A stretch of DNA of 64,000 nt from Ignavibacteriae bacterium HGW-Ignavibacteriae-1 (GCA_002839825.1 PGYU01000005.1:186001-250000), one strand, 5' to 3'; positions 8,590 to 17,252 are shown, counted from the stretch's first letter. Made by a program: numbers and translations. Notes: generated by a model not told the origin, from the sequence alone.

Positions 8590-10830
8590 CTACCGCTTCG
8601 AAATAGTTTTCTTCTGCTTGGTTTTTGATTCATCAGTGATTTTCATGTTTTTCAGCTCTTCGAGATATTGCAAATCTTTGACTCTCGCTGGACTATAGCC
8701 CAGAGCTTCGAAGTCCATGATGCCGGTGGGTGAGTGGCAATCTTTACATTCGAATGCTTTGCCGGTTATTCCATGGTTGACCATCAATGTGCCGAATTGA
8801 CGCATCCAATTTGGTTCGACATTGACAAGTTTGCCATCTTTCAGCGGATATTCGGTTTTCCAGCCGTCAACGCCGAAGTAGTACATAAATTCATCCATCA
8901 TATAGAGTTTGAAGGGTGTTTCGTACATACGCTTGACAATTGGATGTTGAATAGCCTTCATGACTGCGTTTCTTGTTTTGCCGGTCTGATAGTATGTCGG
9001 GTAATCGAATGGCAATATCATAGCTCCGTATGGTCCTTGATTGGTCATATCTTCATACATATTGGCATTAAACAATTTGAATGGATATATTTTGCTTTTC
9101 CCTTGTTTCATGATCGAGCGAAGGTTTTTCTCAATCATTTCTGCTCGTTTTTTAACAGTTTCAGGAGGAAGAACGCTCAAAGTATTCGTAACGCGCTCCA
9201 CGTATTGGTCTATGTCAATGTCAGGATATTGTTTTTTCAGTTCGATTGCGGCATTTCTGACGGCAAGAATGATTTCCGGGTCGGTGATTTTTGTCAGTTG
9301 ATTCATCAATGGATTGTAAAGTCCCAAACCATTTGGATTGTCTCCTAAGGCATTTGCTAGGAAAGTTCCGTTGCCGTTGAACCATAAATATGCGAAGCCT
9401 TTGCCGGCTTGACCTGAACGGTAAATATCAGTTGGTGTGTACAATCCTTCTTCGGGTTCGTAAGTCGGATAGACCCAATCACGGAGCACAACATTCTTAT
9501 TTTCAAGATGAGTTATGTGGCAAGTTTCGCAAGCCAAACGATTCACGTGCCCATTCAAAATCACTCTGAATTGCTTGCTGCGAGTGTGCGGAGCGTCGGT
9601 ATGACAATTTTCACAAGCTACTTCTACGTCGGGCAAATCATTCGATACAAGGTCTGTGCCTTTTGTACCGCGGGGTAATTTATGACCCTGAGGCACATGG
9701 CAATCTGTACATTGCAAACCTGCTTTGTAATGAACGTCGTTTTCGTAGCTGAAGGGGTTTCCACGCTTAGCTCCGGGATGTAGTAATCGCTGATTTTTGT
9801 AGCCTAAGCTTTTTGCTGAAACATTATTTTCGTACAAATCTCCACCCATATTATGTTGGTGGCAATTCAAACAGTTGTCGTTTTGTGGTTTACCTACTGT
9901 TAGTGCGGCGCGCATTGTCCTATCTTGATTCCAACGAGTGCCATTGTCATCTTTTACAACATATTTATAATTCATATCGTAGGATTGGGAGTGACATATT
10001 AGGCAATCAATTCCGTCTTGAACAAATGTTGGTATGTCTCCAATCGGCATCATCAATTCTGTTGCCGGGTGATAATTCCCACCAATGTGACATTGCCCGC
10101 AACCTTCGCTTCTCCAAACAGTTTTTGATGATTTTGATACTTCGCCATTTTCGTCATGATGTTCGGGTGTAGTTTCTACTAATGCTGCCCACCCGGTCCA
10201 CGAAAAGCTGCCGGGAATGCCACAAGCTCTGTCAATTTTCCCTACAGGAATTTTTTGCATTCCTTCGTTGACCTTTCTACCATCGTAACCGTAAGTTGAA
10301 AAAACGTCACCTGAACTTTGGAATTTAAAGTGAACAGTCGAAAGGACGTCTTCCATTGTGTTTACCTTTTTGCTGCTTCCATCAGGCAAATGGACATTCA
10401 TTGTTTCATGGCATTGCAAACATGTTTTGGGTCCTTCGTACTGTCTAATTCCGGCATCACGGAAGTATTTTATATGGCTGAATTCGTTTTTTTGCTTATA
10501 GGAACGTGTTCGCATCAAAGTATTGATTCTTACGCTTCGCGAAAATTCATCTTCTTCGCTAATTGACTTATTAGCTCTTTGGAGCCTCAATTCCTTTGTC
10601 AAATCTTCAGCTAATGCTTCGAACTCTGAATCTGTAAGTTCGACAGAAGTGTCGAACGTTAAGCGTTCATTGGTTACACCTGTGTAGGATTCAAAAATTG
10701 GATTGTAAAGAAATGTCATAAAAATCAAGGCGAATACGCCAATTGCAATCAATGAATATGCTGCCCAAGCTCTTTTGTTTCTCGGTTTCAAAGGCGAAAA
10801 GAAATTTGATAATTTTTCTGTGAATTTCAT
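8590..10830 (-). CDS. Octaheme c-type cytochrome, tetrathionate-reductase (OTR)-like
   Basis: Protein of 746 residues with one N-terminal membrane helix (about 22-42) and eight CxxCH haem-binding motifs at roughly residues 137, 244, 276, 320, 374, 406, 434 and 695. The motif spacing and the flanking text (DCLICH, NCLNCH, LQCTDCH..GH, CENCHTDAPH, LNGHVNRLACETCHITH) recall octaheme tetrathionate-reductase-family cytochromes of the NrfA/HAO superfamily. The eighth motif lies after a haem-free stretch of about 260 residues, which I do not recognise. It is probably anchored in the inner membrane facing the periplasm. It follows the heptaheme gene by 11 bp. Substrate unknown: sulfur or nitrogen oxyanion reduction or extracellular electron transfer are all possible. 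Confidence 0.75.
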   Translation of the reverse strand: MKFTEKLSNFFSPLKPRNKRAWAAYSLIAIGVFALIFMTFLYNPIFESYTGVTNERLTFDTSVELTDSEFEALAEDLTKELRLQRANKSISEEDEFSRSVRINTLMRTRSYKQKNEFSHIKYFRDAGIRQYEGPKTCLQCHETMNVHLPDGSSKKVNTMEDVLSTVHFKFQSSGDVFSTYGYDGRKVNEGMQKIPVGKIDRACGIPGSFSWTGWAALVETTPEHHDENGEVSKSSKTVWRSEGCGQCHIGGNYHPATELMMPIGDIPTFVQDGIDCLICHSQSYDMNYKYVVKDDNGTRWNQDRTMRAALTVGKPQNDNCLNCHQHNMGGDLYENNVSAKSLGYKNQRLLHPGAKRGNPFSYENDVHYKAGLQCTDCHVPQGHKLPRGTKGTDLVSNDLPDVEVACENCHTDAPHTRSKQFRVILNGHVNRLACETCHITHLENKNVVLRDWVYPTYEPEEGLYTPTDIYRSGQAGKGFAYLWFNGNGTFLANALGDNPNGLGLYNPLMNQLTKITDPEIILAVRNAAIELKKQYPDIDIDQYVERVTNTLSVLPPETVKKRAEMIEKNLRSIMKQGKSKIYPFKLFNANMYEDMTNQGPYGAMILPFDYPTYYQTGKTRNAVMKAIQHPIVKRMYETPFKLYMMDEFMYYFGVDGWKTEYPLKDGKLVNVEPNWMRQFGTLMVNHGITGKAFECKDCHSPTGIMDFEALGYSPARVKDLQYLEELKNMKITDESKTKQKKTISKR

Positions 10831-10841
10831 TTTATACTCTT

Positions 10842-11771
10842 TTAAATTTTATTTTTATTAGTTATTATTCTTAGTATTATATGGAAAGCGATTCCACTCA
10901 TTGTGGCGATTAGGATGATTAAACTCAAAATATCAAGTGTTGCATTCCTTGTCGAGCCGATAACGTAAGCCCGGCTGAGCAATGAACCGTTTACAAAACC
11001 GTAACTTTTGCGGTCTTCTCTTAAAGTATAGCGATAAAGTTTATCGAAAAGCTTTGTATCCTTTGTATGGCAATTCTCACAGTTTCTGAGAGCCTTGTCT
11101 TTACTCATAATATTGTGGGAAAGATTAGGTGCATCGTACGAACTATGGCAATCAACGCATCTAACAGTTGCTAAATGTTTATTGATATTTGGCAACCACT
11201 CATGCGTTGAATTGATATCGGGCATAGACCTCTCAGTAAGGCTCACAAACTTTTCTGTTTGAGTATGACAATTAAGACACATTTTGTTGTCCGAACTGAT
11301 TTTGTCGAAATTTGGCAGACGATTTCTCTCGAAAACATGAGGGTCATGACAACTAAAACATGAAAATTTGTCGCCTAATTTTGAAAAATGTACTGATGAA
11401 GAGAATTCAGATTGGATATCGTTGAAATATAGCTCTGACTTTTTTTGAGAATATTCAGCTTTTTCGGAAAAAAATATTGAACCCGATGAATGACACGACA
11501 AGCACGTTAGTGATTTTGCCGAATCATTATTATGGGGCCACATGCCATATTCGCCTTTGTGGCAAACTATGCAATCTAATTTTGCATGATTTGAATTTAA
11601 GAAACTTGCTTTATCCACATGGTAGTTTTTTTTGTAGCCAAGCTCAGGAGCAAGAACCGACAATGTAGGTGAATTGTGACATTTGAAGCATCTATCATTT
11701 TGAACACTATCTAAAGCTACGACTTTTGTCGTTAAAATCAGGAGCATTATAGTTATCAATGCACTTTTCAT
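10842..11771 (-). CDS. Heptaheme c-type cytochrome with C-terminal membrane anchor
   Basis: Protein of 309 residues with a signal peptide (about 1-19) and seven CxxCH motifs at residues 28, 67, 90, 138, 165, 205 and 231. A single hydrophobic helix (about 280-301) near the C-terminus is preceded by AYVIGSTRNATLD. The layout fits a periplasmic electron carrier tethered to the inner membrane, probably taking electrons from a quinol-linked partner. SSVHFSKLGDKFSCFSCHDPH is typical of multihaem respiratory proteins. It is the first gene of a two-gene operon with the octaheme cytochrome 11 bp downstream, so it probably feeds that protein. No cytochrome b or NapC-type gene is adjacent. Confidence 0.75.
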   Translation of the reverse strand: MKSALITIMLLILTTKVVALDSVQNDRCFKCHNSPTLSVLAPELGYKKNYHVDKASFLNSNHAKLDCIVCHKGEYGMWPHNNDSAKSLTCLSCHSSGSIFFSEKAEYSQKKSELYFNDIQSEFSSSVHFSKLGDKFSCFSCHDPHVFERNRLPNFDKISSDNKMCLNCHTQTEKFVSLTERSMPDINSTHEWLPNINKHLATVRCVDCHSSYDAPNLSHNIMSKDKALRNCENCHTKDTKLFDKLYRYTLREDRKSYGFVNGSLLSRAYVIGSTRNATLDILSLIILIATMSGIAFHIILRIITNKNKI

Positions 11772-11815
11772 AAATTTATATTGCTAATCAGTAATATTAC
11801 ATATGCAATATAATA

Positions 11816-11845
11816 CATGTTACAGAAATGACAATAAAATAGTTG
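11816..11845 (-). promoter_or_regulatory. Possible promoter of the cytochrome operon
   Basis: On the minus strand, ATTG (11842-11845), 19 bases and TATATTG (11816-11822) approximate the Bacteroidota consensus TTTG-N19-TAnnTTTG, each box one base off. Start of transcription would fall about 40 bases before the heptaheme ATG. Imperfect match, so tentative. Confidence 0.4.
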
Positions 11846-12010
11846 AAAAGAATTTGTGAATTTCAGCTATAGGTCAAGGTAGATAAAAAATTACCGGCAG
11901 CTAATTAATAAATTAGTGACGAGTTTCTATTGAAAACATACAATATAAAGGGTGTTTTGAAATTTTGATTATTTTTGCTATTGAATTAGTAATAAATTTG
12001 GAGTCTTAGA

Positions 12011-13213
12011 ATGTTAAAAATATTTGCTTTGATAGCCATTGTCTTACTTAATATTTCTGTATTATCAGCTCAACAGCCAGTTGGAACTGGTGCTCTGATA
12101 CTGTCACGTGGCGCTTCACCAATTATAATGGGCGTTGGCGGCGCCGGAGTTGCTTTCCCGGTTTCGGATGCCACCTCATTTTCTAATAATCCTGCTCATC
12201 TCGGTTCCCTCATGAGGGAGGATAATTTGCTGTTCACATATAGTACAAATACTATGAATCCGTCGGAAATCCCATTTAAAAATATTGCTCTGAATATCGG
12301 TTATAATTTGGACGAGCATATTAATTTCCCGCTAACTATAGGGATGGCGTTAATGTTTCAGGATGCTGATTACGGAGAATTTACAAAAACTGACGATAAT
12401 GGAAATATAATAGGTAAATACTTTGCAACGGAATCTTCAAGATCATTTGCAATAAGTGCTTCGGCTGAATATTATGCTCATTTCTCCTTAGGTTTGACAT
12501 ATAAGATTTTCAACTCAGAATTAGAGCCCCTGAATTTCAATCAAAGTTATGAATCCGGAACCGGTCATGCAATTGATTTTGGTGCATCAGTCAGCCTACC
12601 GATTCTAAAAAAAGCTAAACTATTGGATCATATTTTTGTGGATATAGGAGCAAATCTTGCTTGGGCAATGCTTAATGTTGGCTCCGAGATTGATTATCTT
12701 TATTATTCAGAGCCATTTCCCAAAACTTCCTCCACAGGATATAGTATGTCTGTTGGGCTAAATTATGAAAAAGATGATTTCGAGCTTGAATTGATGAAAA
12801 TCAATTGGTCTGCGGCAGCAATGGAATCGCTTACATACTACGATTCCACAGGTTTTGCATATGATTATCCGTTTAACGAAATCAGTTTTGTAGATAACTT
12901 GATATTTATGAATGCAAATTCATATGTAAGAACAGGATTCGGTTGGAATATCTCTCTTCTCGAAACATTTACAATATTAAAAGGTTGGTCATACACAAGC
13001 AATACGATGCTTCCATCTGATGGTGTCGTAATTTCTTCTAGAGGAATTACAAAATATTTGAAATCGCAACACAATTCTAAGATATGGAACGTCATTGATA
13101 AAAACCTCAGTATTAGTTATTGTTTGACGAAAATTACAATTCCATTCTCCGAAAATAATGATAAATGGGTTTATGATACATTCCAAAGTATCAATATTGC
13201 ATTACGACTATGA
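12011..13213 (+). CDS. PorV/PorQ-like outer-membrane beta-barrel protein
   Basis: Exported protein of 400 residues with a clear signal peptide (about 1-20, ending SVLSAQQ). The mature start ALILSRGASPIIMGVGGAGVAF, followed by SDATSFSNNPAHLG, is the N-terminal signature shared by PorV/PorQ and UPF0164-type barrels (position-marking 'GxGGAxVA...NPA' segment). The rest alternates in a way that fits beta-strands and ends in an aromatic/Leu-rich strand. In T9SS organisms PorV shuttles cargo to the attachment complex, but such barrels are present in many copies and this one need not be PorV itself. It stands alone, transcribed away from the cytochrome operon and ahead of the subtilases. Confidence 0.6.
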   Translation: MLKIFALIAIVLLNISVLSAQQPVGTGALILSRGASPIIMGVGGAGVAFPVSDATSFSNNPAHLGSLMREDNLLFTYSTNTMNPSEIPFKNIALNIGYNLDEHINFPLTIGMALMFQDADYGEFTKTDDNGNIIGKYFATESSRSFAISASAEYYAHFSLGLTYKIFNSELEPLNFNQSYESGTGHAIDFGASVSLPILKKAKLLDHIFVDIGANLAWAMLNVGSEIDYLYYSEPFPKTSSTGYSMSVGLNYEKDDFELELMKINWSAAAMESLTYYDSTGFAYDYPFNEISFVDNLIFMNANSYVRTGFGWNISLLETFTILKGWSYTSNTMLPSDGVVISSRGITKYLKSQHNSKIWNVIDKNLSISYCLTKITIPFSENNDKWVYDTFQSINIALRL

Positions 13214-13348
13214 GCAAAAATTAATAATTTTCTTAAAGTGCTTTCTCCAATTTGAACGATCTACCTTGCTATGGGCTTAAAGCGAGGTATTTACCTATGG
13301 AATAAAATACTTAAGAAAATAAATTATAATTAATAAAATTATTAATTG

Positions 13349-13378
13349 TTTGGTCATGTAATTTATTGTATTATATTG
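13349..13378 (+). promoter_or_regulatory. Promoter of subtilase copy 1
   Basis: TTTG (13349-13352), 19 bases, TATATTG (13372-13378). This matches the Bacteroidota sigma-70-type consensus TTTG-N19-TAnnTTTG except for one missing T in the -7 box. It would give a leader of about 45 bases. The copy 2 promoter has a full -7 box, so the two duplicates may differ in strength. Confidence 0.55.
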
Positions 13379-13430
13379 CAAGTGTTAAAAAAATATTTTA
13401 ACATTTGTACCAAATATATAGGATTCAGTC

Positions 13431-14612
13431 ATGAACAAACTGAAGATTGCTATTTTAATCGCACTAAGTGGTTTGATTATTCATTCTTGCGATACAAATT
13501 TGCCTGTAGATTCTACATCTGCAGATATGTCAAATTCAGATAATAACACTTATATTGTTGTTGTCGAACAATCTGACGAGTTACAAGGGGCTGGCGGACA
13601 AAATTCGCTTATGAACATACTACAGGGGAACAATATTGACGAATCGAACATTACACATACATACAACTCACTTTTTCTTGGATTTTCAGCTAAATTAAGT
13701 CAAGAAGAAGTAATTGCCTTAAACAATGACAAACGAATTATCAGCGTTGAACTTGACCAAAAAATTCAGATGATTGATGAACTGGAAAGTATTGACAATG
13801 AAAGCGGTAAAAGTCCGGAATTGCAATCTCAGTATACTCCTTGGGGAATACCTGCAGTTGGCGGATCTGTAAATGCCAATTATTATACCGGAGTTGCTTG
13901 GATTCTTGATACAGGAATTGATTTAATGCATCCGGATTTGAATGTTGACTTGAATTTAAGCAGATCATTTGTAAATCGCGGAATTGATAGAAATACCGCT
14001 AAGGATTTTAATGGGCATGGTACCCATATCGCCGGTACTATTGCCGCCATAAACAATGGCTACGGAGTAGTTGGAGTTTGTGCCGGTGCAAAAGTAATCG
14101 CTGTTAAGGTTCTGGATTACAGAAGCTATGGATATATATCTGAATTCATAGCAGGATTAGACTATGTTGGCGCTAATCTGGTGTCAGGAAGAACAAATGT
14201 CGTCAATATGAGTCTTATTGCAAGCGCTTCGACTACACTTGATAATGCTGTTAAAAGATTAGCATCAAAAGGAGCCTATGTTGTAGTAGCAGCCGGCAAT
14301 TACGGAAGAAATGCTGCTTATTATTCTCCTGCAAGAGTAAATGCTACTAATGTTTTCACAATTTCTGCTTATGACAGCAGAGGCTACTTTGCTTCATTTT
14401 CAAATTATGGAAACCCACCTATAGCTTATTCTGCTCCGGGGCGTAGTATACGCTCAACTTATAAGAACGGATCGTATGCTACAATGTCTGGTACGTCAAT
14501 GTCAACACCACACGTTTCTGGGATTTTACTTGCCAATAACGGTAGTATTAACTGGAATGGAACTGTACGCTATGACAGAGATGGCACACCCGATAAAAAA
14601 GCTCATCGTTAA
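13431..14612 (+). CDS. Subtilisin-like serine protease lipoprotein, copy 1
   Basis: Peptidase S8 protein of 393 residues. A lipoprotein signal (lipobox ending HSC, Cys20) is followed by an Inhibitor_I9-like propeptide (about 40-115) and the catalytic domain. The triad is Asp160 (WILDTGIDL), His196 (NGHGTHIAG) and Ser356 (GTSMSTPHVSG), with oxyanion-hole Asn290 (AAGN). All are intact, so activity is expected. The oddity is the substrate-binding strand: residues 261-264 read SLIA where subtilisins, and copy 2, have SLGG. Two glycines lining the S1 pocket are replaced, which should change or restrict substrate choice. No T9SS sorting domain follows. It is the left member of a tandem duplication. 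Confidence 0.9.
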   Translation: MNKLKIAILIALSGLIIHSCDTNLPVDSTSADMSNSDNNTYIVVVEQSDELQGAGGQNSLMNILQGNNIDESNITHTYNSLFLGFSAKLSQEEVIALNNDKRIISVELDQKIQMIDELESIDNESGKSPELQSQYTPWGIPAVGGSVNANYYTGVAWILDTGIDLMHPDLNVDLNLSRSFVNRGIDRNTAKDFNGHGTHIAGTIAAINNGYGVVGVCAGAKVIAVKVLDYRSYGYISEFIAGLDYVGANLVSGRTNVVNMSLIASASTTLDNAVKRLASKGAYVVVAAGNYGRNAAYYSPARVNATNVFTISAYDSRGYFASFSNYGNPPIAYSAPGRSIRSTYKNGSYATMSGTSMSTPHVSGILLANNGSINWNGTVRYDRDGTPDKKAHR

Positions 14613-14634
14613 TCCATTTTTATTAAAATATATA

Positions 14635-14670
14635 ATGGACTGCTTGAAATTCAAGCAGTCCATTTTTTTT
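14635..14670 (+). terminator. Terminator of subtilase copy 1
   Basis: Perfect inverted repeat (ATGGACTGCTTGAA, one A, and its complement; 14635-14663) followed by eight T. It starts 23 bases after the stop and is nearly identical to the one after copy 2. Confidence 0.92.
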
Positions 14671-14729
14671 ATATAAAACTTTGAGTAATCGTATTACTCC
14701 AAATTGCTTCAATATATAGAAACTCCAAT

Positions 14730-14801
14730 TCATAATTTGAAAAGCTTGATTATCATTTTGCTTTTAATCATATATCGCTTTTTTATAGTCAAAATTGAAA
14801 C
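14730..14801 (-). pseudogene. Remnant of the GT2 glycosyltransferase C-terminus
   Basis: On the minus strand this segment reads VSILTIKKRYMIKSKM then IIKLFKL and a stop. The C-terminus of the GT2 gene at 16244 reads VSILTVKKRYLLKSKM then KIKLFKL before its last seven residues. The similarity is in frame and in the same relative position after a subtilase terminator. I conclude that the duplication carried along the end of the neighbouring GT2 gene. A TTA-TGA stop now falls seven codons early. There is no start or catalytic part, so it is a dead fragment. Confidence 0.8.
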
Positions 14802-14896
14802 TGAAAAATTGATTGCCTTTCTATAGGCTAAAACCAATTCCTTCTTAATAAATACCGCTTATTTAACATTAAATTTTGACTAACAAAAAAAATAAT

Positions 14897-14927
14897 TTTG
14901 TTAGTATTAAAACTATTATTATGTTTG
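14897..14927 (+). promoter_or_regulatory. Promoter of subtilase copy 2
   Basis: TTTG (14897-14900), exactly 19 bases, TATGTTTG (14920-14927). This is a full match to the Bacteroidota consensus TTTG-N19-TAnnTTTG, with a predicted leader of about 45-50 bases before the ATG at 14981. Confidence 0.7.
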
Positions 14928-14980
14928 CATTTGGAAAGAAAAAATGTTTTATTTTTGTTACAAAAATATAGGATTCAGAG

Positions 14981-16162
14981 ATGAATAAACTGATGATTGT
15001 TATTTCATTCGCATTATTGGTTTTGCTATTTAATTCATGCGAAACCAATGTGCCTGTAGATTCAACATCTACAGAATCTGCAAATTTAAATGACAATATT
15101 TATATTGTCATTATCGAAACAACTGACGAGTTGCAGCGGAATGGCGGAAAGAACCCGTTAATGAACATACTGATAGACAACAATATTGATGTAACGAATA
15201 TAACTCGTACTTACACTTCGCTTTTTCTTGGGTTTGCCGCTAAACTAAATCCTGAACAGGTCAATTCCTTAAACCATGACAAAAGAGTAATCAGCATTGA
15301 ACCCGACCAAGAATATAGGTTGATTGATGAACTTTTTAGTGTTGATAATGAAAGCGGTAAAAGTCCTGAATTGCAAGCACAGACAACTCCCTGGGGAATA
15401 AATGCTGTTGGTGGCTTTGTCACAGCTACCTCAAATACCGGAGTTGCTTGGGTTGTTGATACAGGTATTGACTTAGACCATATAGACTTGAATGTTGACT
15501 TGAATTTAAGCAAAACATTTGTCAATAGAGGCGATGATGCGAATACACCTGATGATTTTCATGGGCATGGCACACATGTCGGCGGTACGATTGCAGCCTT
15601 GAACAATAGTTACGGAGTAGTGGGAGTTTGTGCCGGTGCAACACTTATCGCTGTTAAAGTTTTGGATTACAAAGGCAGTGGTTATATTTCGGAAATCGTT
15701 GCAGGCTTAGACTATATTGGTGCAAATATGGTGTCAGGAAAAGCGAACGTTGTCAACATGAGTTTGGGTGGTAGTGCTTCGACCACACTTGATAATGCTG
15801 TTAAATCATTAGCATCTAAAGGGGCTTATGTAATTATAGCAGCAGGCAATTCTAGAAAACCTGCTTCTAATTATTCTCCTGCAAGAGTTGATGCTGTAAA
15901 TGTTTTCACTATTTCTGCATTTGACAATAAAGGGAACTTCGCTTCTTTTTCAAATTATGGAAACCCTCCAATTGATTATTCTGCTCCGGGCGTTAGCGTC
16001 CAATCAACGTATAAGGGCGGACAATATGCTACTATGTCAGGTACATCAATGTCCACACCACACGTTTCGGGGATTGTACTTGCAAATGACGGTACTATAA
16101 ATTGGAGCGGTACTGTGAAGAGAGACAGAGATAAAACACCTGATAAAAAAGCTCGTCGTTAA
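14981..16162 (+). CDS. Subtilisin-like serine protease lipoprotein, copy 2
   Basis: S8 peptidase of 393 residues, collinear with copy 1 without gaps and clearly its duplicate. The lipobox ends FNSC (Cys20), then an I9-like propeptide, Asp160 (WVVDTGIDL), His196 (HGHGTHVGG), Asn290 (AAGN) and Ser356 (GTSMSTPHVSG). Unlike copy 1 it keeps the standard substrate-binding SLGG at 261-264, so it is the better candidate for the ancestral activity. It is expected to be anchored by lipid in the periplasm or on the surface. It has its own promoter and terminator and converges on the intact GT2 gene. Confidence 0.92.
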   Translation: MNKLMIVISFALLVLLFNSCETNVPVDSTSTESANLNDNIYIVIIETTDELQRNGGKNPLMNILIDNNIDVTNITRTYTSLFLGFAAKLNPEQVNSLNHDKRVISIEPDQEYRLIDELFSVDNESGKSPELQAQTTPWGINAVGGFVTATSNTGVAWVVDTGIDLDHIDLNVDLNLSKTFVNRGDDANTPDDFHGHGTHVGGTIAALNNSYGVVGVCAGATLIAVKVLDYKGSGYISEIVAGLDYIGANMVSGKANVVNMSLGGSASTTLDNAVKSLASKGAYVIIAAGNSRKPASNYSPARVDAVNVFTISAFDNKGNFASFSNYGNPPIDYSAPGVSVQSTYKGGQYATMSGTSMSTPHVSGIVLANDGTINWSGTVKRDRDKTPDKKARR

Positions 16163-16184
16163 TCAATTGTTATTAAAATGTATA

Positions 16185-16220
16185 ATGGACTGCTTGAAAT
16201 TCAAGTAGTCCATTTTTTTT
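16185..16220 (+). terminator. Terminator of subtilase copy 2
   Basis: Same hairpin as after copy 1 (16185-16213), with one C-to-T change that leaves a G-U pair, followed by a run of T. Confidence 0.9.
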
Positions 16221-16243
16221 TAAACTATTTCTCTATACTTACA

Positions 16244-17167
16244 TCAATCTATAGATACTCCAAACCATAATTTGAAAAGCTTGATTTTCATTTTACTTTT
16301 TAGCAAATATCGCTTTTTTACAGTCAAAATCGAAACTACAAACTCTTTCAATGCTAAAGCGAGGTAATGAAAGCATTGCGAATATATGAAAAAACGTGTT
16401 TCAAATTTTGAACAGTGTTTCAAAAGATATTTGATTTTGCTTTCTGCAAGCATTTTTTCCTTTTGGAGGACAACGAAATCTTGTGTAGCACTTGCTCCTC
16501 TGTAATGCGTTATTGTTGCTTTAGGATTGGACACAACTTTATAACCCAAATCCCAAACTCTGCGGCAAAAATCAGTCTCTTCGGTGTAGAAAAAGAAATC
16601 TTCATCAAATCCTGATAGCTGTTCAAACACATCTCGCCTGATAAGCAGACACGCTCCATCGGCATATTCAACCTTATGAATTTCAGTCGAATTTATTTTA
16701 TTTTTTCTGCTAATAGTATGCAGATTATCTCTCATCCCGCGTATAAAGAACATATCCATCAAAGCGAGTTTATAGCCCGGAAAATACCCAAAACTTCGTT
16801 GGGGCTTTCCGTCCGGGTAAAATTCATAGAAACCCGAAACACCAATCTTTTCATCATCCGATAGTGCTTTTTCGGCAATTAGCAGACTTTGAGGATGAAA
16901 TTCTATATCGGCATTACTCACGATGACTAATTTGGAATTTGTTGCTCGCACTCCCACGTTTACAGCATAGGAGTAGCCTTTGTTTTCCTCATTTTTGATA
17001 ATCTTAACATCGGGGAAATTCTTCGAAATAATCTGAACAGAGTCATCCGGCGAGGCATTATCCACAACCACAATCTTAGCATCAGAGCTATAAGTATCAA
17101 AAATTGATTTGATACAACTACACGTCAAGTCTCCGGTTTTATAGTTAATTATAACAAAATCTATCAT
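16244..17167 (-). CDS. Family 2 glycosyltransferase (rhamnosyltransferase-like)
   Basis: GT-A fold enzyme of 307 residues. Motifs in order: IINYKTGDLTCSCIKSI, VVVDNASPDDS (nucleotide binding), NKGYSYAVNVG, VSNADIEFHP (metal-binding region), GACLLIRRDVFEQLSGFDEDFFFY and TEETDFCRRVWDLGYKV (catalytic ED region). This is the WbbL-type subgroup that adds sugars such as rhamnose to surface polysaccharide; the sugar is not determined. The start is the ATG at 17165-17167; a TTG one codon earlier is less likely. Its last 100 or so bases lie inside the subtilase duplication, and a broken copy of them is found at 14730-14801. Confidence 0.87.
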   Translation of the reverse strand: MIDFVIINYKTGDLTCSCIKSIFDTYSSDAKIVVVDNASPDDSVQIISKNFPDVKIIKNEENKGYSYAVNVGVRATNSKLVIVSNADIEFHPQSLLIAEKALSDDEKIGVSGFYEFYPDGKPQRSFGYFPGYKLALMDMFFIRGMRDNLHTISRKNKINSTEIHKVEYADGACLLIRRDVFEQLSGFDEDFFFYTEETDFCRRVWDLGYKVVSNPKATITHYRGASATQDFVVLQKEKMLAESKIKYLLKHCSKFETRFFIYSQCFHYLALALKEFVVSILTVKKRYLLKSKMKIKLFKLWFGVSID

Positions 17168-17252
17168 CAATTCATCATATTTTCATAAACAAGCATTACA
17201 AAAATAGGATAAATTTGCAAATTTGATGAACTATCAAATTATAAATATCGTA

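Larger units (their letters stand above)
13411..16343 (+). repeat. Tandem duplication of a subtilase gene, its terminator and the tail of the GT2 gene
   Basis: Two directly repeated units: 13411 to about 14808, and 14961 to about 16343. Each has a leader ending ATATAGGATTCAG, a 393-codon subtilase frame, the same 29-base terminator hairpin, and then about 90 bases that in unit 2 encode the C-terminus of the convergent GT2 gene. The stretch 14613-14980 between the two genes (368 bases) therefore holds terminator 1, the GT2 remnant and the promoter of copy 2. About 150 bases between the units are not shared. Confidence 0.85.

Noticed and set aside
8734-9348. Open frame of 204 codons on the plus strand
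   Set aside because: It is antisense to the octaheme cytochrome, whose CxxCH motifs are certain; the frame has no start signal or recognisable protein pattern.
13278-13289. 12-base match TAAAGCGAGGTA with 16355-16366 as a third remnant of the duplication
   Set aside because: The surrounding bases do not align, so a chance match is more likely than a remnant.
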